NCBI RefSeq assembly: GCF_000445445.1
Contig: NZ_ASXP01000001.1
Coordinates: 70,001-134,000 of the forward strand
Direction: 5' to 3'
DNA from: Sporomusa ovata DSM 2662
GTDB lineage: Bacteria; Bacillota; Negativicutes; Sporomusales; Sporomusaceae
DNA: 64,000 nucleotides
Shown: positions 8,346-18,175 of the stretch, in pieces
How positions within the stretch are numbered: position 1 is the stretch's first letter
Layout of the letters: each line of letters opens with the position of its first letter
Program-made: the position numbers and the translations under genes
Notes under the pieces: model-generated
What the model was told of the DNA's origin: nothing
Seen by the model: only the letters and a program-made list of their open reading frames with translations
Databases searched by the model: none

Positions 8346-9461
8346 ATGACTATAATTTGGATAACATTAGCTATAGCCTTTCTCAGCGGAAGCTTTGCAC
8401 GAAGGTATAATAATCCAATTACGACAAACGGTGTTACGCTAAGTAATCCCAATAAGTTTTTTGCTTTTATTGCTATGGCCGTTTTAGTTTTAGTATCAGG
8501 ACTAAGAAACAATATAGGTGATACTGGTAATTATATATATAGTTTTAACAACCTTGTACATAATAACATTTTTAATATTTTAGAAGATTTTAGTTCGTAT
8601 CGAAATGATTCAGGATTTGATGTTTTTCAAAGTTTAATAAAAAGCTTTATTTCAACAGATCCACAAGTGTTCTTATTTATATGTGCTCTAATTACAAATG
8701 TATGTATTATCCGCGTATTATATAAATATTCACCTGCTTTTGAATTAAGCCTTTTTTTATATATAACCACAGGTGCTTATTTTGTTACTATGAATGGCAT
8801 TAGACAGTGCCTTGTAGCAGCACTGCTTTTTCTATGCATTAAACTTATTACAGATGGAAAATGGCTACCATTCTTTATAATTGTTTTAGTATTAAGTACA
8901 ATACACTCTTCGGCAATGATATTTATTCCTGTATACTTTTTTGTAAGATTAAAGCCATGGAGCAAAGTAATTGGTATAACATTATTAGCATCTATGATTA
9001 TTCTTTTATTATTTGACTCAATCGGTTCTTTTCTATTAGGAATTTTAGCAGGTACTCAATATGGTCATTATGAAAAGTACATACTTACAGAAGGTGCTGG
9101 GGCTAATGTAGTTAGAGTTTTTGTTGCAGCTGTGCCGTTAGTGCTTGCTTATTTGGGAAAGACAAATATTGAAGTAAACAATAACAAACTGATTGGTATT
9201 GTTATCAACTTTAGTGTATTAAATCTTGTCTTCTATATTTTGGCGGTACAAAACTGGATTTTTGCAAGACTGTGTATATACTTTGGATTGTACAGTCTGC
9301 TACTTCTTCCATGGTTAATAAAAAAAGTATTTGATGATAAAAAAGGTACAATTATATATGGTTCTTCCTTAATACTATATGTTATCTATTACTACTATGA
9401 AATGGAAAGTTATTTACGTTATTGGGGGATCGGGTATATAAGTAATTATATAGGATTTTGA
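8346..9461 (+). CDS. EpsG-family membrane protein, probable EPS polymerase (Wzy role)
   Basis: A 371-residue very hydrophobic protein with about ten TM helices. The GLRNNIGDTGNYIYSF segment near residue 52 and the MNGIRQCLVAALLFLC segment are typical of EpsG proteins. It would polymerise lipid-linked repeat units outside the inner membrane. It is placed between glycosyltransferases, as in other Wzy-type operons. ATG follows GGAAGG. Confidence 0.85.
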   Translation: MTIIWITLAIAFLSGSFARRYNNPITTNGVTLSNPNKFFAFIAMAVLVLVSGLRNNIGDTGNYIYSFNNLVHNNIFNILEDFSSYRNDSGFDVFQSLIKSFISTDPQVFLFICALITNVCIIRVLYKYSPAFELSLFLYITTGAYFVTMNGIRQCLVAALLFLCIKLITDGKWLPFFIIVLVLSTIHSSAMIFIPVYFFVRLKPWSKVIGITLLASMIILLLFDSIGSFLLGILAGTQYGHYEKYILTEGAGANVVRVFVAAVPLVLAYLGKTNIEVNNNKLIGIVINFSVLNLVFYILAVQNWIFARLCIYFGLYSLLLLPWLIKKVFDDKKGTIIYGSSLILYVIYYYYEMESYLRYWGIGYISNYIGF

Positions 9462-9484
9462 AAATAGTTTAGGTAGGGGAAAGA

Positions 9485-10666
9485 ATGAAGAAAAAAATAT
9501 TATTTTTTATACCGGATTTAAGGTACGGTGGAGCAGAAAAAGTCTTAGTAAACCTATTAAATAATTTGAACAGAAACAAATATCAATTATATTTACTCAC
9601 TCTTTTTGATGAGGGTGTAAATAAACAGTATCTAAAAAAAGATGTCGAGTACAACTACATATTTAAAAAAGTATTTAGAGGGAACTCTCTTTTATTAAAA
9701 CTGTTCCCTCCTAAGTTTCTTTATAAACTATTTATTAAAGAACATTATGATATTTTAGTTGCTTATTTAGAAGGCATTCCATCAAGAGTGTTTAGTGGTT
9801 GCGATGATAAGTCTATAAAAAAAATTAGCTGGGTTCATACCGAGATGATAAATCTCAACAGTTTTATGAGACCTTATCGTTCTATACAAGAAGGAATTGA
9901 CTGTTACAAGAAGTACGATGCCATTGTAGGGGTATCTAAAACTGTTATCGATTCATTTGGGAGAGGGACGAGAATTACTAAAAGACTACATGTTAAATAT
10001 AACACCGTAGAAACTGAACAAATACGAGCGAAATCGGTTGAGCCAATTGATGATATTGTATTCAACAAGGATATTTTTAATATTTGTTCTGTGGGAAAAT
10101 TAACGGAAGTCAAAGGATTTGATCGGTTACTGAAAATTCACAACAAACTAATCGTTGAAGGAATCAAATGCCACCTATATATTTTAGGACATGGAGAAAT
10201 TAGAGCAAGATTAGAAGCATATATTAGGGATAATCACCTGGCAGCCAGCGTCACATTATTAGGGTTTAGAGATAATCCCTATAAATATGTAAGAAATTCA
10301 GACTTATTTGTATGTTCTTCATACAGAGAAGGCTTTAGTACTGCAGTAACAGAAGCGTTGATTGTCGGAACGCCTGTGATAACAACACTATGCTCGGGGA
10401 TGAAAGAGATGCTCAGCAACGGTAAATATGGTCTCATTGTTGATAATAGTGAAGTAGCGCTATATATGGGTTTAAAGCAGCTGATTACGGATAAGGATTT
10501 ATTGGCGAATTATAGAGCGCTTGCAATACAGCGCGGCAGTTATTTTGAAACAAAAACAACTGTTCAGGAAGTAGAAAAGCTATTTGATGAAATTCAACCG
10601 CAGCAGCCGGAGTTTATTCTTGAAAATTATCCCAAAGGAGATCTTGAGCATGCAACCACTAATTAG
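9485..10666 (+). CDS. Glycosyltransferase family 4 (GT-B)
   Basis: A 393-residue protein. The N-terminal DLRYGGAEKVLVNLL motif is typical of GT4 acceptor domains. The C-terminal domain has SVGKLTEVKGFDRLL and the nucleotide-sugar motif region SSYREGFSTAVTEALIVGTPVI (EX7E). It transfers one sugar in EPS repeat-unit assembly; the donor is unknown. RBS GGGGAAAG is close to the ATG. It overlaps the next gene by 17 bp. Confidence 0.92.
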   Translation: MKKKILFFIPDLRYGGAEKVLVNLLNNLNRNKYQLYLLTLFDEGVNKQYLKKDVEYNYIFKKVFRGNSLLLKLFPPKFLYKLFIKEHYDILVAYLEGIPSRVFSGCDDKSIKKISWVHTEMINLNSFMRPYRSIQEGIDCYKKYDAIVGVSKTVIDSFGRGTRITKRLHVKYNTVETEQIRAKSVEPIDDIVFNKDIFNICSVGKLTEVKGFDRLLKIHNKLIVEGIKCHLYILGHGEIRARLEAYIRDNHLAASVTLLGFRDNPYKYVRNSDLFVCSSYREGFSTAVTEALIVGTPVITTLCSGMKEMLSNGKYGLIVDNSEVALYMGLKQLITDKDLLANYRALAIQRGSYFETKTTVQEVEKLFDEIQPQQPEFILENYPKGDLEHATTN

Positions 10667-11690
10667 TATTATTATGCCCGCCTATAATGTGGAAACATAC
10701 ATCCCTAGATCTATTGAAAGCGTACTTAATCAGACATACAAAGAATTTGAATTAATAATTGTAGATGACGGTTCACCTGATAGAAGTGGAAATATAGCAG
10801 AAGAATATGCAAGAAGAGATGCTAAAATATGCGTGATACATCAAGAAAATGGGGGACTTTCAGATGCTAGAAATACGGGCATGAAAGTAGCCCGTGGCAA
10901 GTATATACTTTTTGTGGATAGTGATGATTATATCGATGAGAGTCTATTAGAGAATGTAGTGCATGTTGCTGAGAAAGAAGCTGCTGATGTTATAATATTT
11001 GGATATTTTATTGATAAAATTAGCGTTGGAAAAAAGGAATTAGAACGTCAAGATATTTGTGCTAATTATGGTATTTACAAATATGAAGATTTGAAAAACA
11101 TACAATTAGATTCTAAGTTATTGCAAATGGTTGGTTATGCCTGGAATAAGCTTTATAATATACAGTTTTTGAGAAAAAACAAGTGTACATTTACTAAAGG
11201 ATTATCGGTAGTTGAGGATATAGTTTTTAATTTATCAGTTTTATCAAAACTCAACAAATTAATAATTCTGGATAAACCCTTATATCATTATATACATAGA
11301 GAAAGAAAAACTCTCATAAATATGTTTCATAAGAATGCATTTATTTTACATAAAAAAGGAATAGTAAGTAGAAAGAAAATATTTGAGGCGTGGGGCATTA
11401 ATCAGAATACTATTAATGAATTTATAGCTCTTGGACATATTATTGGAATTAGATATTGTTGTGCTAATATGTTCTATTATAAGAACGAATTAACCCCAAC
11501 TGAACGACTCAATTACATAAAAATAATGCTAGATGATGAATTTACCCAAGAAATTATTAATAATTTCCGGTGTAAAAATACAATTGACTTAATTATGAAA
11601 TTTACGGTTAAGTATAAAATGAATAGTATGTTATTCATGCTATATATGTTTAATGCAAGAAAAAATCGAATAGGAATAAAAGATAAATGA
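10650..11690 (+). CDS. Glycosyltransferase family 2
   Basis: The frame is open from 10584, but the ATG at 10650 has AAAGGAG at 10634-10640 and begins MQPLISIIMPAYN, where GT2 proteins normally start, so I choose it (346 residues). Motifs are VDDGSPDRS, GGLSDARNTGMKVARGKY and the DXD-like FVDSDDYID. It is an EPS assembly enzyme. Its stop overlaps the next start (ATGA), indicating translational coupling. Confidence 0.92.
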   Translation: MQPLISIIMPAYNVETYIPRSIESVLNQTYKEFELIIVDDGSPDRSGNIAEEYARRDAKICVIHQENGGLSDARNTGMKVARGKYILFVDSDDYIDESLLENVVHVAEKEAADVIIFGYFIDKISVGKKELERQDICANYGIYKYEDLKNIQLDSKLLQMVGYAWNKLYNIQFLRKNKCTFTKGLSVVEDIVFNLSVLSKLNKLIILDKPLYHYIHRERKTLINMFHKNAFILHKKGIVSRKKIFEAWGINQNTINEFIALGHIIGIRYCCANMFYYKNELTPTERLNYIKIMLDDEFTQEIINNFRCKNTIDLIMKFTVKYKMNSMLFMLYMFNARKNRIGIKDK

Positions 11691-12742
11691 TAAATAAACT
11701 AAAAAAACTAATTCCTATCAGTATTAAATATTATATAAGTTTTTTATTAAGTTCTAATAGAAACGACTTTTTTGAACTCAATAAAGAACATAAGAAAGTT
11801 ATTGTGACACTAGCGGCTGACTATGGAAATTTAGGTGATGTTGCTATTACTTATGCACAAACTAAATTCCTGCAAAGGATGTATCCGGAGCATAAATTAA
11901 TAGAGTTACCAATTAGCAAAACCTTTACAAAAATTAAAGCTCTAAAAAGTGTATGTGGTAAAGAAGATATTATCACAATTGTCGGTGGTGGAAATATGGG
12001 AGATCTTTATACCCAAATAGAATTTTGTCGAAGATTTATTATTAAGCAATTTCCCGGTAATAAAATAATCTCTTTTCCACAGACTATCGATTTTTCCAAA
12101 ACAGACTATGGACAACAAAGACTGCAAGAGACAATAAAAACATACTCCGCTCATAAAAAGCTCATCCTTATAGCCAGAGAACAAATATCCTTTGAAGCTA
12201 TGAAAAGATATTTTCCTCAAAACATCATTTTATTTGCGCCTGATATGGTGATGAGTTTAGATGAGACTGAACCACAATTTGAACGGCATGGAATATTATT
12301 ATGTTTGCGGAATGATAAAGAAAAATTTATTGATGCCTTTGATGCAAAACAGCTTACTAAAAAACTCTCTTCTATATTTGGGGATGTATGCAATTATGAT
12401 ACTCATACAGGGATGGCAAATATGTCTGTATATGAAAGACGGTTAGAGCTGGAGAAAATATGGGATACTTTCAAAAAGTCAAAAGTAGTTGTTACAGATA
12501 GACTACATGGTATGATTTTTTGTTACATAACAAAAACCCCATGTATAGTTTTCCCCAATAATAACCACAAAATTAAAGCATCTTTTGAATGGATAAAAGA
12601 CTGTAAGTATATAAAGCTATGTGAAAAATTCGAAATTAATATGATATTGCAATATATTATTGAAATGTCAGAGCTTGACCAGAGTAGTATTGATAAGCCA
12701 GATTTAGGCTTATATTTTGAGCATATAGCAAGAGAATTTTAG
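11687..12742 (+). CDS. Polysaccharide pyruvyl transferase family protein
   Basis: A 351-residue protein with the family's N-terminal AADYGNLGDVAITYAQ and GGGNMGDLY segments and the C-terminal VVTDRLHGMIF motif. The family (CsaB, WcaK, EpsI/EpsO) adds ketal pyruvate to sugars, giving the polymer negative charge. The start overlaps the preceding stop by 4 bp. Base composition is AT-rich like its neighbours. Confidence 0.9.
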   Translation: MINKLKKLIPISIKYYISFLLSSNRNDFFELNKEHKKVIVTLAADYGNLGDVAITYAQTKFLQRMYPEHKLIELPISKTFTKIKALKSVCGKEDIITIVGGGNMGDLYTQIEFCRRFIIKQFPGNKIISFPQTIDFSKTDYGQQRLQETIKTYSAHKKLILIAREQISFEAMKRYFPQNIILFAPDMVMSLDETEPQFERHGILLCLRNDKEKFIDAFDAKQLTKKLSSIFGDVCNYDTHTGMANMSVYERRLELEKIWDTFKKSKVVVTDRLHGMIFCYITKTPCIVFPNNNHKIKASFEWIKDCKYIKLCEKFEINMILQYIIEMSELDQSSIDKPDLGLYFEHIAREF

Positions 12743-12784
12743 ACAGAAAATATTTATATGTACAGTATATTGCGGTGGTATTAA

Positions 12785-14317
12785 ATGGGCTTTCAATTCT
12801 GTTCCAACTTAATTACCAATTTTATATCTCTACTTTTATCAGCATTTATAGCAATATGGATAACACCATTAATAATTAATAAATTAGGTGCTGAGGCTTA
12901 CGGGTTTATTCCCTTAACTCAGAATCTTATTGGCTTTTTTTCGGTCATAACTATTGCGCTTAGCTCAGTTATTGGACGCTTTGTTACAATATCTGTAAAA
13001 CAAGATAAATTTGAAGATGCTAAGGAGTATATAAATACATATCTTTATTCCTCACTTGCATTTTCGGGGGGGTTAATTGTTCCGCTTATATTAGTATCAT
13101 TTTTTATAGATAAGATTATAGAAGTGCCGGATTACCTGATTATGGATGTAAGATTAGCGCTTATTATTAGCAGCTTGTTATTTCTTATAGCATTTGTTGG
13201 TTCAATCTTTGCTGTCGGACCGTTTTGTGCAAATCGGTTAGACGTGAACAGTGGAATCAATGTTATAAATATAATAGCCAGAACACTGTTAACAGTAGGT
13301 TTACTAAGTTTATTCCCCCCTAAAATATGGTATGTCAATCTTGCCAGTCTAATCTCCGGGATTATAGCATTTCTACTGAGTATTTCTTTTTTTAAGAAAT
13401 TTTTTCCATGGTTAAAGGTAAACATTGATTTTTTCGTCAAGCCTAAATTGTACGAACTCATTACAGCAGGGGCTTGGAGCTCAATAAATCAGATTGGGAT
13501 TATCCTATTTCTACAAGTGGACTTAATAGTGGCCAATCTAATGGTTGGCCCAAAAGGAGCAGGCATATATGCGGCAATAATGCAGTTGCCAATTCTGCTG
13601 CGACTTATTGCTGGTAACGTAGCTTCTGTATTTTCGCCGCTTATTATTTCTTTCTATGCTCAAAATGATATGAAGAAATTAGTGGAATACACAAACCGTG
13701 CAGTTAAAATCAATGGGCTCATTTTATCTCTTCCGCTTGGATTAGTTTGTGGGATGAGTGAGTCGTTTCTAAGTGTTTGGCTTGGATCAAATTTTGGTGA
13801 ATATAAGTGGCTTCTGTTAGCAATGTCGGTACATCTTGTAATAAGTCTTACATTTATGCCGTTATATTACATTCCGACGGCTGTTAATAAACTTAGATTA
13901 CCTGCACTGGTAACCGTGGTTCTCGGTTTAGTTAATTTTTTACTGGCATTCGTGTTAACTGGACCAGGTAAATTAGGACTATACGGTATTGTTTTAGCTG
14001 GTGCAATTGTGCTTACGATAAAGAATTCTTTATTTACGCCCTTATATAGTGCATTCATAACAAATCAACCTTTTTATACTTATTATAGTAATATAATTCA
14101 GCCATTAATTGGGGCTGTGATTACGGTTATCCTTGGATTGATTGTTCAATTAGTAATTCCGGCAACGAATTGGAAGTTTCTTAGTATTGATTTAGTTATT
14201 GTTTCTATTATATATCTTTTCCTAACGCTTGTTTTTTTTGTTAATAGTGAAGAAAGAAAAATGATGATGAAATATTTAGTTGGTTATTATCAAGCTGGAA
14301 GAAAGATATGGAAATAG
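12785..14317 (+). CDS. Oligosaccharide flippase (Wzx, MOP superfamily)
   Basis: A 510-residue protein with about 12-14 TM helices. The N-terminal segment (LLSAFIAIWITPLIINKLGAE followed by AYGFIPL) is typical of polysaccharide-biosynthesis MOP transporters. It moves lipid-linked repeat units across the inner membrane, complementing the EpsG-like polymerase. The ribosome site is weak (GCGGTGG). Confidence 0.92.
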   Translation: MGFQFCSNLITNFISLLLSAFIAIWITPLIINKLGAEAYGFIPLTQNLIGFFSVITIALSSVIGRFVTISVKQDKFEDAKEYINTYLYSSLAFSGGLIVPLILVSFFIDKIIEVPDYLIMDVRLALIISSLLFLIAFVGSIFAVGPFCANRLDVNSGINVINIIARTLLTVGLLSLFPPKIWYVNLASLISGIIAFLLSISFFKKFFPWLKVNIDFFVKPKLYELITAGAWSSINQIGIILFLQVDLIVANLMVGPKGAGIYAAIMQLPILLRLIAGNVASVFSPLIISFYAQNDMKKLVEYTNRAVKINGLILSLPLGLVCGMSESFLSVWLGSNFGEYKWLLLAMSVHLVISLTFMPLYYIPTAVNKLRLPALVTVVLGLVNFLLAFVLTGPGKLGLYGIVLAGAIVLTIKNSLFTPLYSAFITNQPFYTYYSNIIQPLIGAVITVILGLIVQLVIPATNWKFLSIDLVIVSIIYLFLTLVFFVNSEERKMMMKYLVGYYQAGRKIWK

Positions 14318-14350
14318 GGAAAAAGTAAGATCATACAAGGGCGGTGTACT

Positions 14351-15541
14351 ATGAATAATCTATTTGAAGAGAGCCGTAAACCACTATTAGTATTAGCGGT
14401 TACATCCCATATCAGTATGGATTTTTTCAAAGGACAGATAGACTTTTTACAAAAGGCGGGCTTTGCTATAGCGGTAGTTTGCTCGCCTGGCTGGGATAAT
14501 ATTGACGGTGTAAAATATTATCCTATCGCAATGGAACGTGAAATATCAGTATTTAAGGATATACTTAGCCTTTGTTTTTTGATAAAACTATTTTTAAAGA
14601 TAAAGCCTACTATTGTGAATGCTGGAACGCCCAAAGCAGGCCTTTTGGTTAGTATAGCCGCTTTTATTTGTAAGGTGCCAATTAAGATCTATACTTGTCA
14701 TGGCTTGCGATTAGAGACTGCGGTGGGATGGAAACGTAAACTTCTGGTAATAACTGAAAAAATTTCTGGCTTTTGTGCTGATAGAATAGTATGCGTAAGC
14801 AATAGTCTGCGCTGTAAATTTATTAAACTACAATTAGCTAGCGAAAAGAAGGTAACAGTTATTGGTGCAGGCAGTTGTAATGGCATAGATTTGAAGAAAT
14901 TTATTCAAACCGAACAGTGCCGAATAAGAAAGGAAAATATTCTAGTGAAAAAAAATGTTCCTAAAAATGCTGTATTTGTTGGTTTTGTCGGTCGCTTGAC
15001 TAGAGATAAAGGGATATATGAACTTGCTGAGGCCTTTGAAATTTTAAAAGAAAAATTCCCTAATTTATACTTGCTGTTACTGGGAAATTTTGAAAACGGT
15101 GATTCAATATCAGAGAAAACACGAGAAAAAATTGTCCGAGATCAGCGAATAATTGATCTGGGTTTTATAGCTAACCCTGTGCCTTATTATCAATTAATGA
15201 GTTTATTGATATTGCCTACTTATAGAGAGGGTTTTGGTAATGTTTTGCTTGAGGCGGGTGCCATAGGTATTCCGGTTGTTGCATCACGTGTAACTGGCTG
15301 TGTCGATGTTGTAGTTGACGGTGAAACGGGTTTACTAGTTCCAGTTGGCGACAGTACTGCACTCGCAAATGCAGTTGCTATGCTTTTGACAAATACGGCA
15401 TTGGCAGCATTGATGGGGCAAAAAGCCAGACAGAGAATTGAGCATCTGTATAAGAATGAGGTGGTTTGGGAAAATTTGGATAAATTTTACAAGGGCCTGC
15501 TACATACGAAGAACGGCAATTCTCTGGCTTCGCCAGTATAA
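14351..15541 (+). CDS. Glycosyltransferase family 4
   Basis: A 396-residue GT-B enzyme. The N-terminal domain (VTSHISMDFFKGQIDFLQKAG) and the motifs VGRLTRDKGIYELAEAF and PTYREGFGNVLLEAGAIGIP place it with EpsD/WbpH-like transferases, which often act directly after the priming enzyme. It directly precedes the priming transferase gene. ATG has the weak upstream site GGGCGG. Confidence 0.92.
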   Translation: MNNLFEESRKPLLVLAVTSHISMDFFKGQIDFLQKAGFAIAVVCSPGWDNIDGVKYYPIAMEREISVFKDILSLCFLIKLFLKIKPTIVNAGTPKAGLLVSIAAFICKVPIKIYTCHGLRLETAVGWKRKLLVITEKISGFCADRIVCVSNSLRCKFIKLQLASEKKVTVIGAGSCNGIDLKKFIQTEQCRIRKENILVKKNVPKNAVFVGFVGRLTRDKGIYELAEAFEILKEKFPNLYLLLLGNFENGDSISEKTREKIVRDQRIIDLGFIANPVPYYQLMSLLILPTYREGFGNVLLEAGAIGIPVVASRVTGCVDVVVDGETGLLVPVGDSTALANAVAMLLTNTALAALMGQKARQRIEHLYKNEVVWENLDKFYKGLLHTKNGNSLASPV

Positions 15542-15565
15542 AACAGATAGTTTTGGAGTGATATC

Positions 15566-16207
15566 ATGAATAATAAACAAACATATCTGATAAGCAAAAG
15601 AGTAATGGATGTTCTATTATCAAGCACTGGTTTAGCAATATTTTTTCCACTACTGCTCATAATTGCTGTGGTTATTCGTTTCCGTTTAGGTCCACCTATA
15701 CTATTTCGCCAGGTAAGACCCGGGTTGAATTGTCAACCATTTATCTTATATAAATTTCGCACAATGACTGACCAGTATGATGAGAATGGAATTTTATTTG
15801 CGGATTCTAGACGTCTTACGAAGCTGGGAAATTTTCTTCGGAGAACAAGCCTGGATGAACTGCCAGAACTTTTTAATGTAGTAAAGGGCGATATGAGTCT
15901 GGTTGGTCCGAGGCCTTTGCTCATGAGATATGTGCCTTATTATACAGAAAAGGAAAATATCAGGCATAGTGTTAGACCCGGAATTACTGGTCTAGCACAA
16001 ATTTCCGGAAGAAATCATTTGTGCTGGGATGAAAGATTAGAAATGGATATAAAGTACGTAGAGCAAAAATCAGTATTGATAGATCTGAAAATATTGTTTA
16101 AGACAATTATTAGTGTAATTAAGCGCGAGGGTGTAGTTGATGCTCCGGATACAATGATGTTAAATCTAGATCAAGAACGCAGTTTTAAGAGGGTAGATAG
16201 ATTTTGA
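15566..16207 (+). CDS. Undecaprenyl-phosphate phosphosugar transferase (PglC/EpsL-type priming enzyme)
   Basis: A 213-residue monotopic phosphosugar transferase with an N-terminal re-entrant membrane helix (VMDVLLSSTGLAIFFPLLLI), then the KFRTM motif, the RRTSLDELPELFNVVKGDMS catalytic region with the Asp-Glu pair, and VGPRPLL. This short form matches PglC and WcaJ-C, not the long five-TM WbaP form. It starts the repeat unit on undecaprenyl phosphate, probably with a diNAc-bacillosamine-like sugar given the PglF and PglE-like enzymes nearby. The stop overlaps the next start. Confidence 0.93.
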   Translation: MNNKQTYLISKRVMDVLLSSTGLAIFFPLLLIIAVVIRFRLGPPILFRQVRPGLNCQPFILYKFRTMTDQYDENGILFADSRRLTKLGNFLRRTSLDELPELFNVVKGDMSLVGPRPLLMRYVPYYTEKENIRHSVRPGITGLAQISGRNHLCWDERLEMDIKYVEQKSVLIDLKILFKTIISVIKREGVVDAPDTMMLNLDQERSFKRVDRF

Positions 16208-16989
16208 AACCTGAGATTAGTACGTTACAGCTAAAGGATGTTTGGCAATTACCTGAGATTATGAAAACATATCTACCTGCAGAAGTATATGAACTAACAA
16301 CATTTTCATGTTCAGGATATGGTAAGTATGTAGAAGTCTTGTTGTCTATGCCTGTAAAATGGTGTGAAAGCCGATTTTATGGGGTGTATGTAGATGGGAA
16401 TTTAGTCGGATTTGCTGAATGGCGTCATTTAGGCGATATACTATTTTTAAATAATATTTGTATACTCCCTCAAAGAAGAGGAATGGGTATCGGAAATATA
16501 TTATTTAAAAAGGGATTAGAATATGCAAAAAGATATGGTATATCTGCGGTATACTTGGATGTTTTTGATTGGAATATACAAGCTCAGACATGGTATCAAA
16601 AGATAGGATTTCAGGTAATGCACGAAACGTATTGGAAGGTTGGAGAAAATATCCACAGGAATGATGCTGATAATAGTCGAGAATTGATACTAAGGGAGTA
16701 TCCACAAGCAGAAGCTGCTCATTTATTGTTTGGATTTTCGGCTTTTTGCGTCCAGACTAAACAAAGAGATTATACTATTGGCCGTATAAAAGATAGCTAC
16801 TTTCGCCTATCTGACATATCGGCTATTACAGACAGAAATTTATTACAGGGACTATATAGAATTGATCCTAAACGTAGTGTTTTAGTGTTCTGTCCTAATG
16901 ACAAGAAAAATAATAGTTCTTTTTTACGGACAATTACGGGGTCCTTTAGAATGAAGCTACTAATAAATAATAATTTACATATTAGCTAG
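16204..16989 (+). CDS. GNAT-family N-acetyltransferase
   Basis: Starts with TTG overlapping the previous stop (TTGA). Of 261 residues, the first 150 or so are a GNAT fold: LNNICILPQRRGMGIGNILF is the acetyl-CoA-binding motif A and WYQKIGFQVM is motif B. The remaining roughly 110 residues are not recognised. In this context it may acetylate the amino sugar produced by the aminotransferase, a role filled by PglD in the bacillosamine route, but the substrate is inferred. Confidence 0.82.
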   Translation: MKPEISTLQLKDVWQLPEIMKTYLPAEVYELTTFSCSGYGKYVEVLLSMPVKWCESRFYGVYVDGNLVGFAEWRHLGDILFLNNICILPQRRGMGIGNILFKKGLEYAKRYGISAVYLDVFDWNIQAQTWYQKIGFQVMHETYWKVGENIHRNDADNSRELILREYPQAEAAHLLFGFSAFCVQTKQRDYTIGRIKDSYFRLSDISAITDRNLLQGLYRIDPKRSVLVFCPNDKKNNSSFLRTITGSFRMKLLINNNLHIS

Positions 16990-17056
16990 TGGTGCTTGTA
17001 ATAATTTTCATGGACGAACCCATGATTTGGTTCAAATGTTGGAGGAGTGCAAAATT

Positions 17057-18154
17057 ATGACTCAAGGTAAACTTTATTGGCTGAATGGAAAAATCCCTGA
17101 TGATATTGATGTTTGGAAAACTTTTTGGGAAGAAAGTGTAACTCGACGTCCACATGATCATCCTGGATATTTACGCGCTATGGCAACTCTCGACCTAACT
17201 CCGATGGCCGTATTATTTGAACATCCAACTGGAGCGACAATTTTTTATGCGTTTTATTTACACTCATTAAATAATCTGGAATTTATAGGAGATACTATTT
17301 GTCCTTTATTCCACATAGTATCTCCTTATGGGTATGGAGGGCCAATTTATCAGGGACAAGCAAAATATTATGAAGAAATTTCGGCGGAATTTGAGTCTGC
17401 TTTCAATGCGGTCTTGCAAGAGCGTGGTGTGATATCGGAGTTTGTGCGCGAAGATATATTTCAGGAACGTTTGGCTATACGCCTATATGGCAGACATGTT
17501 CAACAGCAGCTAAATGCTGTAGTTCGTCTTGAACGTGATCCCGAAGAACACTGGCGCAATTATAAACATAAGGTACGGAAAAATGTTAAAAAAGCTATAT
17601 CTACTGGACTTAAAGTAGTTTTTGATCCGAATGGAGAGTATCTAGATGAGTTTCTCAAAATTTATTACAATACCATGGAACGGACTGGTGCAAGGAGCAG
17701 CTTTTTCTTTGCTAAAGAATGTTTTGAAGTATTAGGTTGTACTTTAGGCGCAGCAGGTGGTTTGACATATGTTCATGTTTTTGAGGGGGAGCGAATAATA
17801 TCTACTGAGCTATTGTTGCTTTCGCCGGACACAATATATTCATTTTTAGGAGGGACATTAGCTTCAGAATTTGACAAGCGTCCTAATGATTTACTTAAAC
17901 ATGAGACTATTTTGTGGGGTAGGCGACAGGGGCTAAAATATTATGTATTAGGAGGGGGAGTTTCACCGGGAGATGGGATTTTTGCATATAAGGAAGCTTT
18001 TGATCCGGGTAGTGTTTATGCTTTTTTCATCCGAGAGGTTCAGCATGACATTGGAAAATATAATCAGTTAACTCAGTTGCGGAAGCAGTTTGAAGCTGAG
18101 CGTGGCATAGAGTGGAAGCAAAGACCTGATTTTTTCCCAGCCTACTTGTCATAA
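17057..18154 (+). CDS. FemAB-like GNAT protein (peptidyl/acyl transferase)
   Basis: The frame is open from 17027, but ATG 17057 has GGAGGAG at 17041-17047, giving 365 residues. The central segment KHKVRKNVKKAISTGLKV followed by YYNTMERTGARSSFFF is characteristic of FemAB-related GNAT proteins found in EPS clusters. The late LKYYVLGGGVSPGDGIFAYKEAFDP segment matches the family's conserved end. It may attach an amino acid or acyl group to the polymer or its lipid-linked precursor. The exact reaction is unknown. Confidence 0.82.
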   Translation: MTQGKLYWLNGKIPDDIDVWKTFWEESVTRRPHDHPGYLRAMATLDLTPMAVLFEHPTGATIFYAFYLHSLNNLEFIGDTICPLFHIVSPYGYGGPIYQGQAKYYEEISAEFESAFNAVLQERGVISEFVREDIFQERLAIRLYGRHVQQQLNAVVRLERDPEEHWRNYKHKVRKNVKKAISTGLKVVFDPNGEYLDEFLKIYYNTMERTGARSSFFFAKECFEVLGCTLGAAGGLTYVHVFEGERIISTELLLLSPDTIYSFLGGTLASEFDKRPNDLLKHETILWGRRQGLKYYVLGGGVSPGDGIFAYKEAFDPGSVYAFFIREVQHDIGKYNQLTQLRKQFEAERGIEWKQRPDFFPAYLS

Positions 18155-18175
18155 TGGTAGTTAAGGGGGACTTCT